Shown here one piece after another: positions 1-5,060 of a DNA stretch of 5,060 nucleotides. This stretch comes from Campylobacterales bacterium. GTDB taxonomy: Bacteria > Campylobacterota > Campylobacteria > Campylobacterales > JALSKU01. The stretch is taken from contig JALVWI010000014.1 in NCBI GenBank assembly GCA_027038335.1, positions 1-5,060 of the forward strand. Reading direction: 5' to 3'. Position 1 is the first letter of the stretch, and every line of letters begins with the position of its first letter. The notes under the pieces are model-generated. The model worked only from the letters and a program-made list of their open reading frames with translations, ran no database searches and was not told the DNA's origin. A program made the position numbers and the translations under genes.

Positions 1-362
1 AAGGAATTAATTCACCGAAACAAAGACTTCTTATATACACAAAAGCAAAACTTCAAACTTTTGAAGAAAAAGGAAAAACCATACAAGAGCATATCACTTA
101 TGATCCTCTTTTTATCCTAAAACTTGGAAACCAAAATGAAGCTATGAATTTGATGGAAAACTTTTTAGCAAAGGAGTTTGAAAAACTCTCGTGTGAAACT
201 CCGCTCAAAAGCGACAATTATATCTGTCTTTCATACGCATATAGTGCATATATCCTAGGATTCATCAAATACTACTTCCAAAGCAGTACAAAAAAAGAGT
301 ATGACATAGAAAAATTAAGTAATGATATTTTAGATAATTTTCTGCATGGTCATCTTGCTTAA
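1..362 (+). CDS. Partial gene (3' end only), helical protein, possibly a TetR-type regulator C-terminus
   Basis: The frame is open from the left edge (first full codon at base 3) to a TAA at 360-362, giving 119 visible residues that begin GINSPKQRLL and end DNFLHGHLA. The gene therefore starts outside the window; the internal ATG at 144 is not a credible start because the upstream codons read as ordinary protein. The visible part looks wholly helical, with no signal peptide. A mildly hydrophobic tyrosine-rich stretch (YAYSAYILGFIKYYF) and a closing amphipathic helix (EYDIEKLSNDILDNFL) are reminiscent of the ligand-binding C-terminal domain of TetR-family repressors. That is an impression of style only, as the DNA-binding end is missing. 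I do not recognise the family firmly. It converges on trkH, whose stop lies 27 bases away on the other strand. Confidence 0.7.
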   Translation, partial: GINSPKQRLLIYTKAKLQTFEEKGKTIQEHITYDPLFILKLGNQNEAMNLMENFLAKEFEKLSCETPLKSDNYICLSYAYSAYILGFIKYYFQSSTKKEYDIEKLSNDILDNFLHGHLA

Positions 363-389
363 ACCCAAATTTTACAATAGAACTTTAGG

Positions 390-1844
390 TTAAAACTTTT
401 TCCAAAAGTTTTTAGAAAAAAGTAACACTACTGTGTAAAATTCAAGCCTTCCGATGATCATAAAGATAGCAAGTATGATTTTATCATACCATGAAAAAAA
501 GGCATAATTATCAACCGGTCCTACAAGTCCAAAACCCGGACCTATATTGCCTACACAAGCTATCGCTGCACTCACGGAAGTTAGAGCATCATATCCTCTT
601 GCATATAGATACAAAGTAAGCACGGCATTTGAAATGACAAAAAGCATAAAAAAACCGCTAGTAGCACTCAAAACATTCTCTTTTACTTTGCTACCGTTTA
701 AAAATATACTAAGTAGTGCATTCGGATAGAGTATCTTTTTTATCTCAAGAGCAAGGGATTTTAAAAGCACTATATATCTTACTACTTTCATACCTCCTGC
801 GGTTGAGCCGGTATTGCCCCCTATAAACATTGCCAAAAATACTACCACTACCGCGAAATGCCCCCAAGCTTCATAGTTTAGAGTAACAAAGCCTGTTGTC
901 GTAAGAACAGAAGCTATGGTAAAAAAACCATGAGTCATAGAAAAATAAAGCGAGTCGCTAGTGGTCTCATAATGTATCATGGATAAAGCAAATCCAAGAA
1001 TTACAAATATCTTTATATACCATATATTTTCTTCAGTTTCATAACCACTCATATCATTATATAAAAATCTCAAATGTGCCAAAAAGTTCATACCTGAAAC
1101 TATCATAAATATAGTAGTTGTCCAAATGATGATGGAGTTATCATTAAAATATCCCAAAGAGGCATTTTTAGTAGAAAAACCACCCGTTGAAATAGTAGCA
1201 AAAGCATGATTTATCGCATCAAATATACTCATCCCCTCCAAATGAAGAGCAATTGCATCAAGAAGCGTTATAAAAGCATATACTCCCCAAAGCCTAAGGG
1301 CTGTATCTTTTATCTTTGGAGTTAATTTTTCTGTTTTTATACCTGTTGATTCTGCCTTAAAAAGTGCCAAAGAGCCGCTTGGATTGATGATAGAAAAAAG
1401 CCCTACACCTAAAACTATGATACCCATACCCCCTAACCAGTGGGTTAAAGAACGAAGCATAAGTATCATTTTCGGCAGAGATTCAATATCAGTATAAACT
1501 GTAGCTCCGGTTGTCGTAAAACCGCTTATAGCTTCAAAAAAACCGGCACTTAAAGATACATTGGTATATAAAACAAGAGGAAAAGCACCCATAAATCCAA
1601 GCAATATCCAGACAATATTAACCGCCAAAATACCCTCTTTTACATTTAGCTCAACTTTATGATTTCTGAGCATAAAGTATATAGAACCGCTAAATATAAA
1701 AGATAAAATCACAAATATCAAAAAATTATTTGCATTTTCTTTATAAATATATCCCGTAACAACAGGCAACAGAAAAAAAATACTCAAAGCAAACTGAGTT
1801 ATAGAGATAAATTTTAAAATATTTTTTATAGAGAGTTTATCCAT
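390..1844 (-). CDS. trkH: TrkH-type potassium uptake channel subunit
   Basis: Membrane-embedded K+ translocating subunit of the Trk system (SKT superfamily), working with cytosolic TrkA. The 484 residues match the usual TrkH length of about 480. The four pore repeats are visible: filter loops SGFTTTGATV (107-116), STGGFSTKN (219-227), LTTTGFVTLNYE (314-325) and CVGNIGPGFG (430-439). The filter glycines are all kept. The glycine-rich GGNTGSTAGGMK (342-353) matches the loop of the third repeat that gates the pore. The conserved arginine of the last repeat is R466 (IGRLEFYT). Hydrophobic helices run along the whole length, with two N-terminal helices (about 13-31 and 41-58) before the first repeat, as in TrkH rather than the shorter KtrB. 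The ATG at 1842-1844 overlaps the end of trkA by 19 bases. It has only a weak purine-rich stretch ahead (AAGATAG), which suggests translational coupling to trkA. The gene is intact. Confidence 0.96.
   Translation of the reverse strand: MDKLSIKNILKFISITQFALSIFFLLPVVTGYIYKENANNFLIFVILSFIFSGSIYFMLRNHKVELNVKEGILAVNIVWILLGFMGAFPLVLYTNVSLSAGFFEAISGFTTTGATVYTDIESLPKMILMLRSLTHWLGGMGIIVLGVGLFSIINPSGSLALFKAESTGIKTEKLTPKIKDTALRLWGVYAFITLLDAIALHLEGMSIFDAINHAFATISTGGFSTKNASLGYFNDNSIIIWTTTIFMIVSGMNFLAHLRFLYNDMSGYETEENIWYIKIFVILGFALSMIHYETTSDSLYFSMTHGFFTIASVLTTTGFVTLNYEAWGHFAVVVVFLAMFIGGNTGSTAGGMKVVRYIVLLKSLALEIKKILYPNALLSIFLNGSKVKENVLSATSGFFMLFVISNAVLTLYLYARGYDALTSVSAAIACVGNIGPGFGLVGPVDNYAFFSWYDKIILAIFMIIGRLEFYTVVLLFSKNFWKKF
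392..412 (+). terminator. Weak hairpin at the convergent gene junction, possible terminator
   Basis: A perfect 9-bp inverted repeat (AAAACTTTT, spacer TCC, AAAAGTTTT) ends in a run of five T on the + strand (409-413), 30 bases after the stop of the left-hand gene. It could stop transcription of that gene. The stem has a single G-C pair and lies inside the last codons of trkH, where KNFWKKF coding could create it by chance. On the - strand no T-run follows, so it does not serve trkH. Confidence 0.25.
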
Positions 1845-3139
1845 TTTTCTATCTTATCAGTATCTTCATTTGTACCAAAAGCCAATATAACATCTCCGAC
1901 TTCAACTTCACTTGTTTTATCAAAATCCTCAATTTTATCATTTTTTATGATAAATGAGCAACAATTCGGTACTTCTAAAGGTCTTATAAAAGTATCTAAA
2001 AGTAGAGAATCTTTATATATTTTTCGACTTATCAATACCCCTTTCCCTCCACAATACTTTCGTTGATTGATGATCGAGCTTGAACTTATCTTTTCTAGGA
2101 TAGAATAGTAGGCATTTGTTTTTGGTCCTCTTACTGCTACGATACCTAGTTTGTGCATAAGATAGTAGTGTTCCAAGTCATTATTGATAGCAACTACTTT
2201 TTTTATTTTATGTTCCTTAGCTTCAAGGCATTTTATAATATTTTCTTCATCATTTTTAGAAGTTGCTATGAGCATATCGGCATTGTCAAGATTTTCCTCT
2301 TTAAATAGTTGATGTTCTCCATATTTACTATTGATAACTGTAACATTTTCTTGTAAAACATTTGAAGCTTTTTGACATTTGTCTATATCTTTTTCTATAA
2401 TTTTTATACTAACATCATAGTTGGAAAGCAGTTTTGCTATCTCAACTCCAAGCATATCTGCACCAAATATCACTATATTTTGTATATCTTCAGGCATTTG
2501 AGGCTCAAGCTGCGAGCAAAGTTCTCTTATATCTTTTTCATTTCCAAAAAGATATACAAGATCATCTTTTTGTGTTGTTTCATAAAGATTTGGTATAAAA
2601 AATTCTCCATCTCTTTCAATACCTACAACTTTGATACTTTCAGATACAACATTTTCTAAAGATATGGAGCTTGTAGCACGAACAGATATAAGCTTTTGTT
2701 CAAAATCATTAAATGTTTTTATATTGTTTGCTTTTGGAAAATCAAGAAGAGATTTGACAGAATTTGCCGAAAGATTAAATGGAAAAACTGAAGCAGTGAT
2801 ACCCAACCTTTTGCTTATGCTTGATTTGGCAAAAAATTCATTTCTAAGTCTTATTATCTTATCTTTTACTTTGATAGTCTCATCTGCTATAAGGGTTGAA
2901 ATGATATTGGTCTCATCCATATCAGTAACCGCTATAAAAAGATCTGATTCTTTATCCACAAGCAGATCATAAGTTTTTGGATTTTCAATATTTCCGACAA
3001 TTGCAAGTATATCAATACTCTCTTGAAGCCTATTGAGAGCATCTTCATTTTGATCTATGACTGTTACATTATGTTTAGTACAAAGTGTTTTTGCAAGCCT
3101 AAAGCCAACTCTTCCCGCCCCTGCTATAATGATATCCAT
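1826..3139 (-). CDS. trkA: Trk potassium transporter peripheral subunit TrkA (two RCK lobes)
   Basis: Cytosolic nucleotide-binding regulator that forms a gating ring under TrkH. Its 437 residues hold two tandem RCK halves, as in full-length TrkA. Lobe 1 begins with a textbook Rossmann loop GAGRVG (7-12) and the acidic D29 ending strand 2 (VTVID). It continues with AIVGNIENP (46-54) and AVTDMDETN (70-78), a close match to the family pattern, then an RCK-C domain around 140-212. Lobe 2 starts at NIVIF (221-225), has E249 ending its strand 2, NADMLIATSKNDEENII (286-302), and an RCK-C domain around 365-437. Lobe 2 is degenerate: its loop is GADMLG (226-231), with Asp for the middle glycine, and the usual GD after strand 3 reads SK (271-272). 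The ATG at 3137-3139 follows a strong AAGAGG. The 3' end overlaps trkH by 19 bases, so the two form one transcription unit. Confidence 0.95.
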   Translation of the reverse strand: MDIIIAGAGRVGFRLAKTLCTKHNVTVIDQNEDALNRLQESIDILAIVGNIENPKTYDLLVDKESDLFIAVTDMDETNIISTLIADETIKVKDKIIRLRNEFFAKSSISKRLGITASVFPFNLSANSVKSLLDFPKANNIKTFNDFEQKLISVRATSSISLENVVSESIKVVGIERDGEFFIPNLYETTQKDDLVYLFGNEKDIRELCSQLEPQMPEDIQNIVIFGADMLGVEIAKLLSNYDVSIKIIEKDIDKCQKASNVLQENVTVINSKYGEHQLFKEENLDNADMLIATSKNDEENIIKCLEAKEHKIKKVVAINNDLEHYYLMHKLGIVAVRGPKTNAYYSILEKISSSSIINQRKYCGGKGVLISRKIYKDSLLLDTFIRPLEVPNCCSFIIKNDKIEDFDKTSEVEVGDVILAFGTNEDTDKIEKWINSL

Positions 3140-3143
3140 TTAT

Positions 3144-3150
3144 ACCTCTT
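3144..3150 (-). promoter_or_regulatory. Shine-Dalgarno of trkA
   Basis: AAGAGGT on the - strand, with five bases between AAGAGG and the ATG at 3137-3139. It is the clearest ribosome site in the window and fixes the trkA start. Confidence 0.8.
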
Positions 3151-3160
3151 AAAAAATTTG

Positions 3161-3172
3161 TAATGAACATTA
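3161..3172. promoter_or_regulatory. Small palindrome overlapping the -10 box, operator candidate
   Basis: TAATG-AA-CATTA is a perfect 5-bp inverted repeat with a 2-base spacer. The spacer is too short for an RNA hairpin loop, so a protein-binding site is the more natural reading. It shares four bases with the trkA TATAAT box, where a bound repressor would block transcription. The TAATG/CATTA halves recall the edges of Fur-type boxes, but the match is too short to assign a regulator. Confidence 0.25.
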
Positions 3173-3174
3173 TA
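3169..3174 (-). promoter_or_regulatory. Probable -10 box of a trkAH promoter
   Basis: A perfect TATAAT on the - strand, 29 bases upstream of the trkA ATG, lies in the 47-base gap after the nspC stop. The expected -35 position (3192-3197, GAAGAA) does not resemble TTGACA. Main-sigma promoters of Campylobacter and Helicobacter usually lack a -35 box and rely on the -10 plus AT-rich upstream sequence, which fits here (an A-run precedes it). Transcription would start about 20 bases before the gene, leaving a short leader with the Shine-Dalgarno. This would let trkAH be expressed separately from the polyamine genes. Chance occurrence in AT-rich DNA is possible. Confidence 0.5.
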
Positions 3175-3186
3175 CTATTTTTTTAT

Positions 3187-4338
3187 CTAAATTCTTCTTT
3201 TATAATCATTATAATCAAAACTTTTAACCACTTCAAAGTTTCCATTTTTTTTGAGTATTGCTAGGCTAGGCAGTTTAACACCGTTAAAAGTGCTGTTTTT
3301 TACTATAGTATAGTGCATTTGGTCTTCAAAGATAACTTTATCGCCTATTTTTAAAGGTTTATCAAAACTATAATTACCCATAAAATCGCCCGCTAGACAA
3401 GTATTGCCGCCAAGTTTTATAGTATATCTTTTTTCACCTTCTTTGCTTGCATTTCTAACTTCAGCACGATAAGGCATGATAATGGTATCAGGCATATGTG
3501 CTTCTGCCGAAGTATCAAGTATGGCTATATCCATACCGTTATGAACCTTATCAATCACGCTTGCTACCAAAACTCCACTTTGCCATCCTATAGCTTCACC
3601 GGGTTCAAGATACACTTCTATATCATTATATCTTTTTTTAAAATCTTTAATAATATCTATAAGCTTTTTTATGTCATAGTCATCTCTTGTGATATGGTGT
3701 CCACCCCCGAAATTTATCCATTTCATTTGAGAAATATACTTGCCGAATTTTTCTTCAAAGCTTTCAAGAACTGCCTCCAAAGCTCCGGCATTTTGTTCGC
3801 ATAGTGCATGAAAATGCAGACCCTCTACACCGTCAAGAAGCTCTTTTTGAAACTCTTGAATTGTAACTCCTAGTCTTGAGTTCATTGCACATGGATTGTA
3901 AAGAGCAACCTCCGAAAATGAAAGTTCAGGATTTACCCTGATGCCCGAACTTACTTTTGTTTTTAGTTTATCCTTGTATCTAAGATATTGCGAAAATGAG
4001 TTAAAAGTTATATGGTGAGAAAGCTCAATGATTTCTTCAATTTCATCATCTTTAAAAGCCGGTGAATAAGTATGTATTTCTTTTTTAAACTCTTCATTTG
4101 CAAGCCTTGCCTCATAAAGCCCACTACAACAACACCCATCAAGATATTTTCTAGCCACATCAAAACTCTCATAAAATGAATAACCTTTAAGGGCTAAAAG
4201 TATTTTAGCTCCGCTTTGCTCTTTTACATACTGCAAAAGCTTCAAATTTTGCTCAAACAACTCCTCTTCAAGCACATAACAAGGGGTAGGAATCTTATCT
4301 AAAACCTTTTCTATCTTGCTAACTCTTTTTATCTTCAG
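3187..4338 (-). CDS. nspC: Carboxynorspermidine/carboxyspermidine decarboxylase, unusual (CTG?) start
   Basis: PLP-dependent fold-type III decarboxylase that removes CO2 from carboxyspermidine or carboxynorspermidine, the last step of the alternative polyamine route. With the start used here it has 383 residues; the C. jejuni enzyme is about 382. The PLP lysine is K51 (LALKGY). Also present are TYSPAFK (90-96), HFHALCE (175-181), the phosphate-binding NFGGGHH (209-215), YLEPGEAIGW (243-252), DTSAEAHMPD (275-284), GNTCLAGD with catalytic C314 (311-318) and HYTIVKNSTFNG (342-353). The first canonical start, GTG at 4273-4275, falls inside the conserved IPTPCYVLEEE (16-26) and would delete half of it. 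Upstream, the frame is open to a TAA at 4342-4344 with no ATG, GTG or TTG. CTG at 4336-4338 is chosen because AAGGA lies six bases before it. By alignment with the remembered C. jejuni protein, the start would fall near AAG 4306-4308, one base change from ATG. The catalytic body is intact; only the start is uncertain. Confidence 0.93.
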   Translation of the reverse strand: MKIKRVSKIEKVLDKIPTPCYVLEEELFEQNLKLLQYVKEQSGAKILLALKGYSFYESFDVARKYLDGCCCSGLYEARLANEEFKKEIHTYSPAFKDDEIEEIIELSHHITFNSFSQYLRYKDKLKTKVSSGIRVNPELSFSEVALYNPCAMNSRLGVTIQEFQKELLDGVEGLHFHALCEQNAGALEAVLESFEEKFGKYISQMKWINFGGGHHITRDDYDIKKLIDIIKDFKKRYNDIEVYLEPGEAIGWQSGVLVASVIDKVHNGMDIAILDTSAEAHMPDTIIMPYRAEVRNASKEGEKRYTIKLGGNTCLAGDFMGNYSFDKPLKIGDKVIFEDQMHYTIVKNSTFNGVKLPSLAILKKNGNFEVVKSFDYNDYKRRI

Positions 4339-4341
4339 TCT

Positions 4342-4521
4342 TTATCCTTTTTTCATTTTTAATTTTACATTTTTCATTTTTAATTGGTATCTAGGTATCT
4401 TACTCTCTTTATCTATTTTATTAACTATATAAATAGGCGTTACTATGATAAATATAATAGTCCCGAAAAAAAATACCAAAAAAAAGATATTTGTCCAATT
4501 TGATTTTTTTTCATTATCCAT
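4342..4521 (-). CDS. Small single-pass membrane protein of unknown function
   Basis: A 59-residue ORF between the two polyamine genes. I do not recognise it. It has a charged N-terminus (MDNEKKSNWTN), one long hydrophobic helix (about 11-33, rich in Phe and Ile), then a polar tail with many lysines (LKMKNVKLKMKKG) coded by the left heptamer array. The ATG at 4519-4521 is preferred over the TTG at 4525-4527 because GGAG (4530-4533) lies eight bases before it. The ATG comes two bases after the synthase stop, so translation is probably coupled. The stop TAA is in the same frame as nspC, 22 codons before its GTG. Positive charge on both sides leaves the topology open. That the hydrophobic core lies between the repeats and is not made of them favours a real protein, but a by-product of repeat insertion is possible. 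Confidence 0.55.
   Translation of the reverse strand: MDNEKKSNWTNIFFLVFFFGTIIFIIVTPIYIVNKIDKESKIPRYQLKMKNVKLKMKKG
4345..4349 (-). promoter_or_regulatory. Shine-Dalgarno candidate for nspC
   Basis: AAGGA on the - strand sits immediately before the TAA of the small membrane-protein gene and six bases before the CTG at 4336-4338. No other site as good precedes the conserved N-terminus of NspC; a weaker AAAAGG lies 11 bases before the ATT at 4291-4293. The site falls in the degenerate sixth unit of the left heptamer array. Confidence 0.45.
4351..4385 (-). repeat. Left heptamer array (five 7-bp units)
   Basis: On the - strand this stretch divides cleanly into five 7-base units, for example AATTAAA and AATGAAA, each of which occurs twice; the middle unit is AATGTAA. 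A degenerate sixth unit (AAAGGAT) follows at 4344-4350. Seen differently, a 16-bp sequence on the + strand (TTTTTCATTTTTAATT) repeats exactly at 4349-4364 and 4370-4385, period 21 (three heptamers). Because 21 is a multiple of 3, the small protein's tail shows a seven-residue near-repeat (LKMKNVK, LKMKKG). Confidence 0.75.
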
Positions 4522-4543
4522 TTTCAATTCTCCATTCTCAATT
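4509..4543 (-). repeat. Right heptamer array (five 7-bp units)
   Basis: Five 7-base units on the - strand, for example AATTGAG, AATGGAG and AATGGAT, follow the same scheme as the left array but with more G. A looser sixth copy (GTTGAGG) precedes them at 4544-4550. The array codes the last residues of the synthase (ELRMEN), contains its TGA (4524-4526), and provides the GGAG ribosome site and ATG of the small membrane-protein gene. It lies 123 bases from the left array. Confidence 0.75.
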
Positions 4544-5060
4544 CCTCAACCTGCCAAGGCAATCCCTGCTTATTTAGCTCGTCCATAAACGGATCAGGAT
4601 CCATCTGCTCCAAATTATATACCCCTTTGCCTTTATAAATGCCTTCCACCATCAACTTAGCCCCTATCATAGCCGGAACTCCGGTAGTATAACTTACTGC
4701 TTGAGCTTTTGTCTCTTTGTATGCTTCTTGATGATCACAAACATTATATATATAAATCTTTCTTTTTTTACCGGCTTTTAAACCCTCAGCTACTATGCCT
4801 ATATTGGTTTTGCCCACGGTTCTTGGACCCAAACTTGCCGGATCCGGTAAAAGTGCCTTTAAAACATGCAAAGGTACTATTTTACAGCCATCAACTTCCA
4901 CCTCATCGATCCTGAGCATTCCTACATTTTCTAAGCATTTCATGTGGGTTAAATAACTCTCACCGAAAGTCATAAAAAATCGTATCCTTTTAAGTCCTTT
5001 TATATGCTCTACCAATGACTCCATCTCTTCATGGTACATAAGATAACTATCCTTTGGACC
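4524..5060 (-). CDS. Carboxynorspermidine/carboxyspermidine synthase (saccharopine dehydrogenase family), C-terminal part
   Basis: NADPH-dependent enzyme that joins L-aspartate semialdehyde to putrescine or 1,3-diaminopropane, making the substrate of NspC. Only the last 178 residues are in the window. The frame runs open to the right edge (GPKDSYL precedes the first visible Met at 5037-5039), so that Met is internal and the Rossmann NADP-binding half lies outside. Recognisable blocks, numbered from that Met, are MTFGESYLTHMKCLENVGM (23-41), LLPDPASLGPRT (63-74) followed by GKTNIG (76-81), YNVCDHQEAYKET (98-110) and SYTTGVPAMIGAKLM (116-130). These are typical of the saccharopine-dehydrogenase-like synthase paired with nspC. 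The last residues (ELRMEN) are coded by heptamer repeat units, so the native C-terminus may have been altered. It is probably co-transcribed with the small gene and nspC. Confidence 0.92.
   Translation of the reverse strand, partial: GPKDSYLMYHEEMESLVEHIKGLKRIRFFMTFGESYLTHMKCLENVGMLRIDEVEVDGCKIVPLHVLKALLPDPASLGPRTVGKTNIGIVAEGLKAGKKRKIYIYNVCDHQEAYKETKAQAVSYTTGVPAMIGAKLMVEGIYKGKGVYNLEQMDPDPFMDELNKQGLPWQVEELRMEN
4530..4533 (-). promoter_or_regulatory. Shine-Dalgarno of the small membrane-protein gene
   Basis: GGAG on the - strand, eight bases before the ATG at 4519-4521. It is part of a heptamer unit (AATGGAG), so the repeat itself supplies the ribosome site. It decides for the ATG over the upstream TTG, which would lie only two bases from the GGAG. 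Confidence 0.5.

Noticed and set aside
547..729. + strand ORF of 60 codons inside trkH
   Set aside because: It is antisense to the conserved fourth pore repeat of TrkH and its protein has no recognisable character; a shadow frame.
2372..2972. Two + strand ORFs (95 and 113 codons) inside trkA
   Set aside because: Both are antisense to well-conserved RCK coding sequence and have biased, domain-free translations; the stop-poor reverse frame explains them.
3496..3804. + strand ORF of 102 codons inside nspC
   Set aside because: It is opposite catalytic motifs NFGGGHH and LEPGEA, so that strand's sequence is fixed by NspC; no ribosome site.
4273..4275. GTG as the true nspC start
   Set aside because: It has no Shine-Dalgarno and would cut through IPTPCYVLEEE, leaving the protein about 20 residues short of the family.
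4275..4277. ATG (- strand) just ahead of the nspC GTG
   Set aside because: It is out of frame with NspC, overlapping the TAT and GTG codons.
4525..4527. TTG as start of the small membrane-protein gene
   Set aside because: It lies only two bases from the GGAG, while the ATG two codons later has ideal spacing.
4709..4915. + strand ORF of 68 codons inside the synthase
   Set aside because: Antisense shadow of conserved blocks (LLPDPASLGPRT, YNVCDHQEAYKET).
1..5060. CRISPR array, tRNA, rRNA or transposase
   Set aside because: No repeat-spacer pattern, no tRNA-like cloverleaf, no rRNA motif and no transposase coding sequence was seen on either strand; the only tandem repeats are the 7-bp units, without spacers.

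Overview
This AT-rich window looks like part of a Campylobacterota (epsilonproteobacterial) chromosome. The evidence is the carboxynorspermidine/carboxyspermidine route to polyamines, with a decarboxylase that (from memory) closely resembles the Campylobacter jejuni enzyme, together with low G+C, tight gene packing and a TATAAT promoter with no -35 box. The genus cannot be fixed from sequence alone.

Layout. One truncated gene of unknown function enters from the left on the + strand (1-362). Everything else is on the - strand and reads right to left: the C-terminal part of carboxynorspermidine synthase (cut by the window end), a 59-residue single-pass membrane protein, the decarboxylase NspC, then the potassium-uptake pair TrkA and TrkH. 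TrkH converges on the left-hand gene with a 27-base gap. No stretch over 300 bases lacks a gene.

How they work together. The synthase condenses aspartate semialdehyde with a diamine, and NspC decarboxylates the product to spermidine or norspermidine. TrkA (cytosolic, nucleotide-binding) gates TrkH (membrane K+ translocator). The two pairs are joined only by a 47-base gap that holds a good -10 box and a strong Shine-Dalgarno, so trkAH probably has its own promoter.

The unusual part is the junction between the two polyamine genes (about 4276-4550). Two five-unit arrays of a 7-bp repeat (consensus AAT[T/G][A/G]A[A/G], - strand) bracket the small membrane-protein gene and supply its Shine-Dalgarno, both ends of its protein and the last residues of the synthase. 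Just beyond, nspC has no ATG, GTG or TTG upstream of its conserved IPTPCYV segment. Its best start is a CTG six bases after an AAGGA, and it lies in the same frame as the small gene, separated by one TAA. This looks like an insertion or repeat expansion that remodelled the start of nspC. It is the best candidate here for something not previously described.
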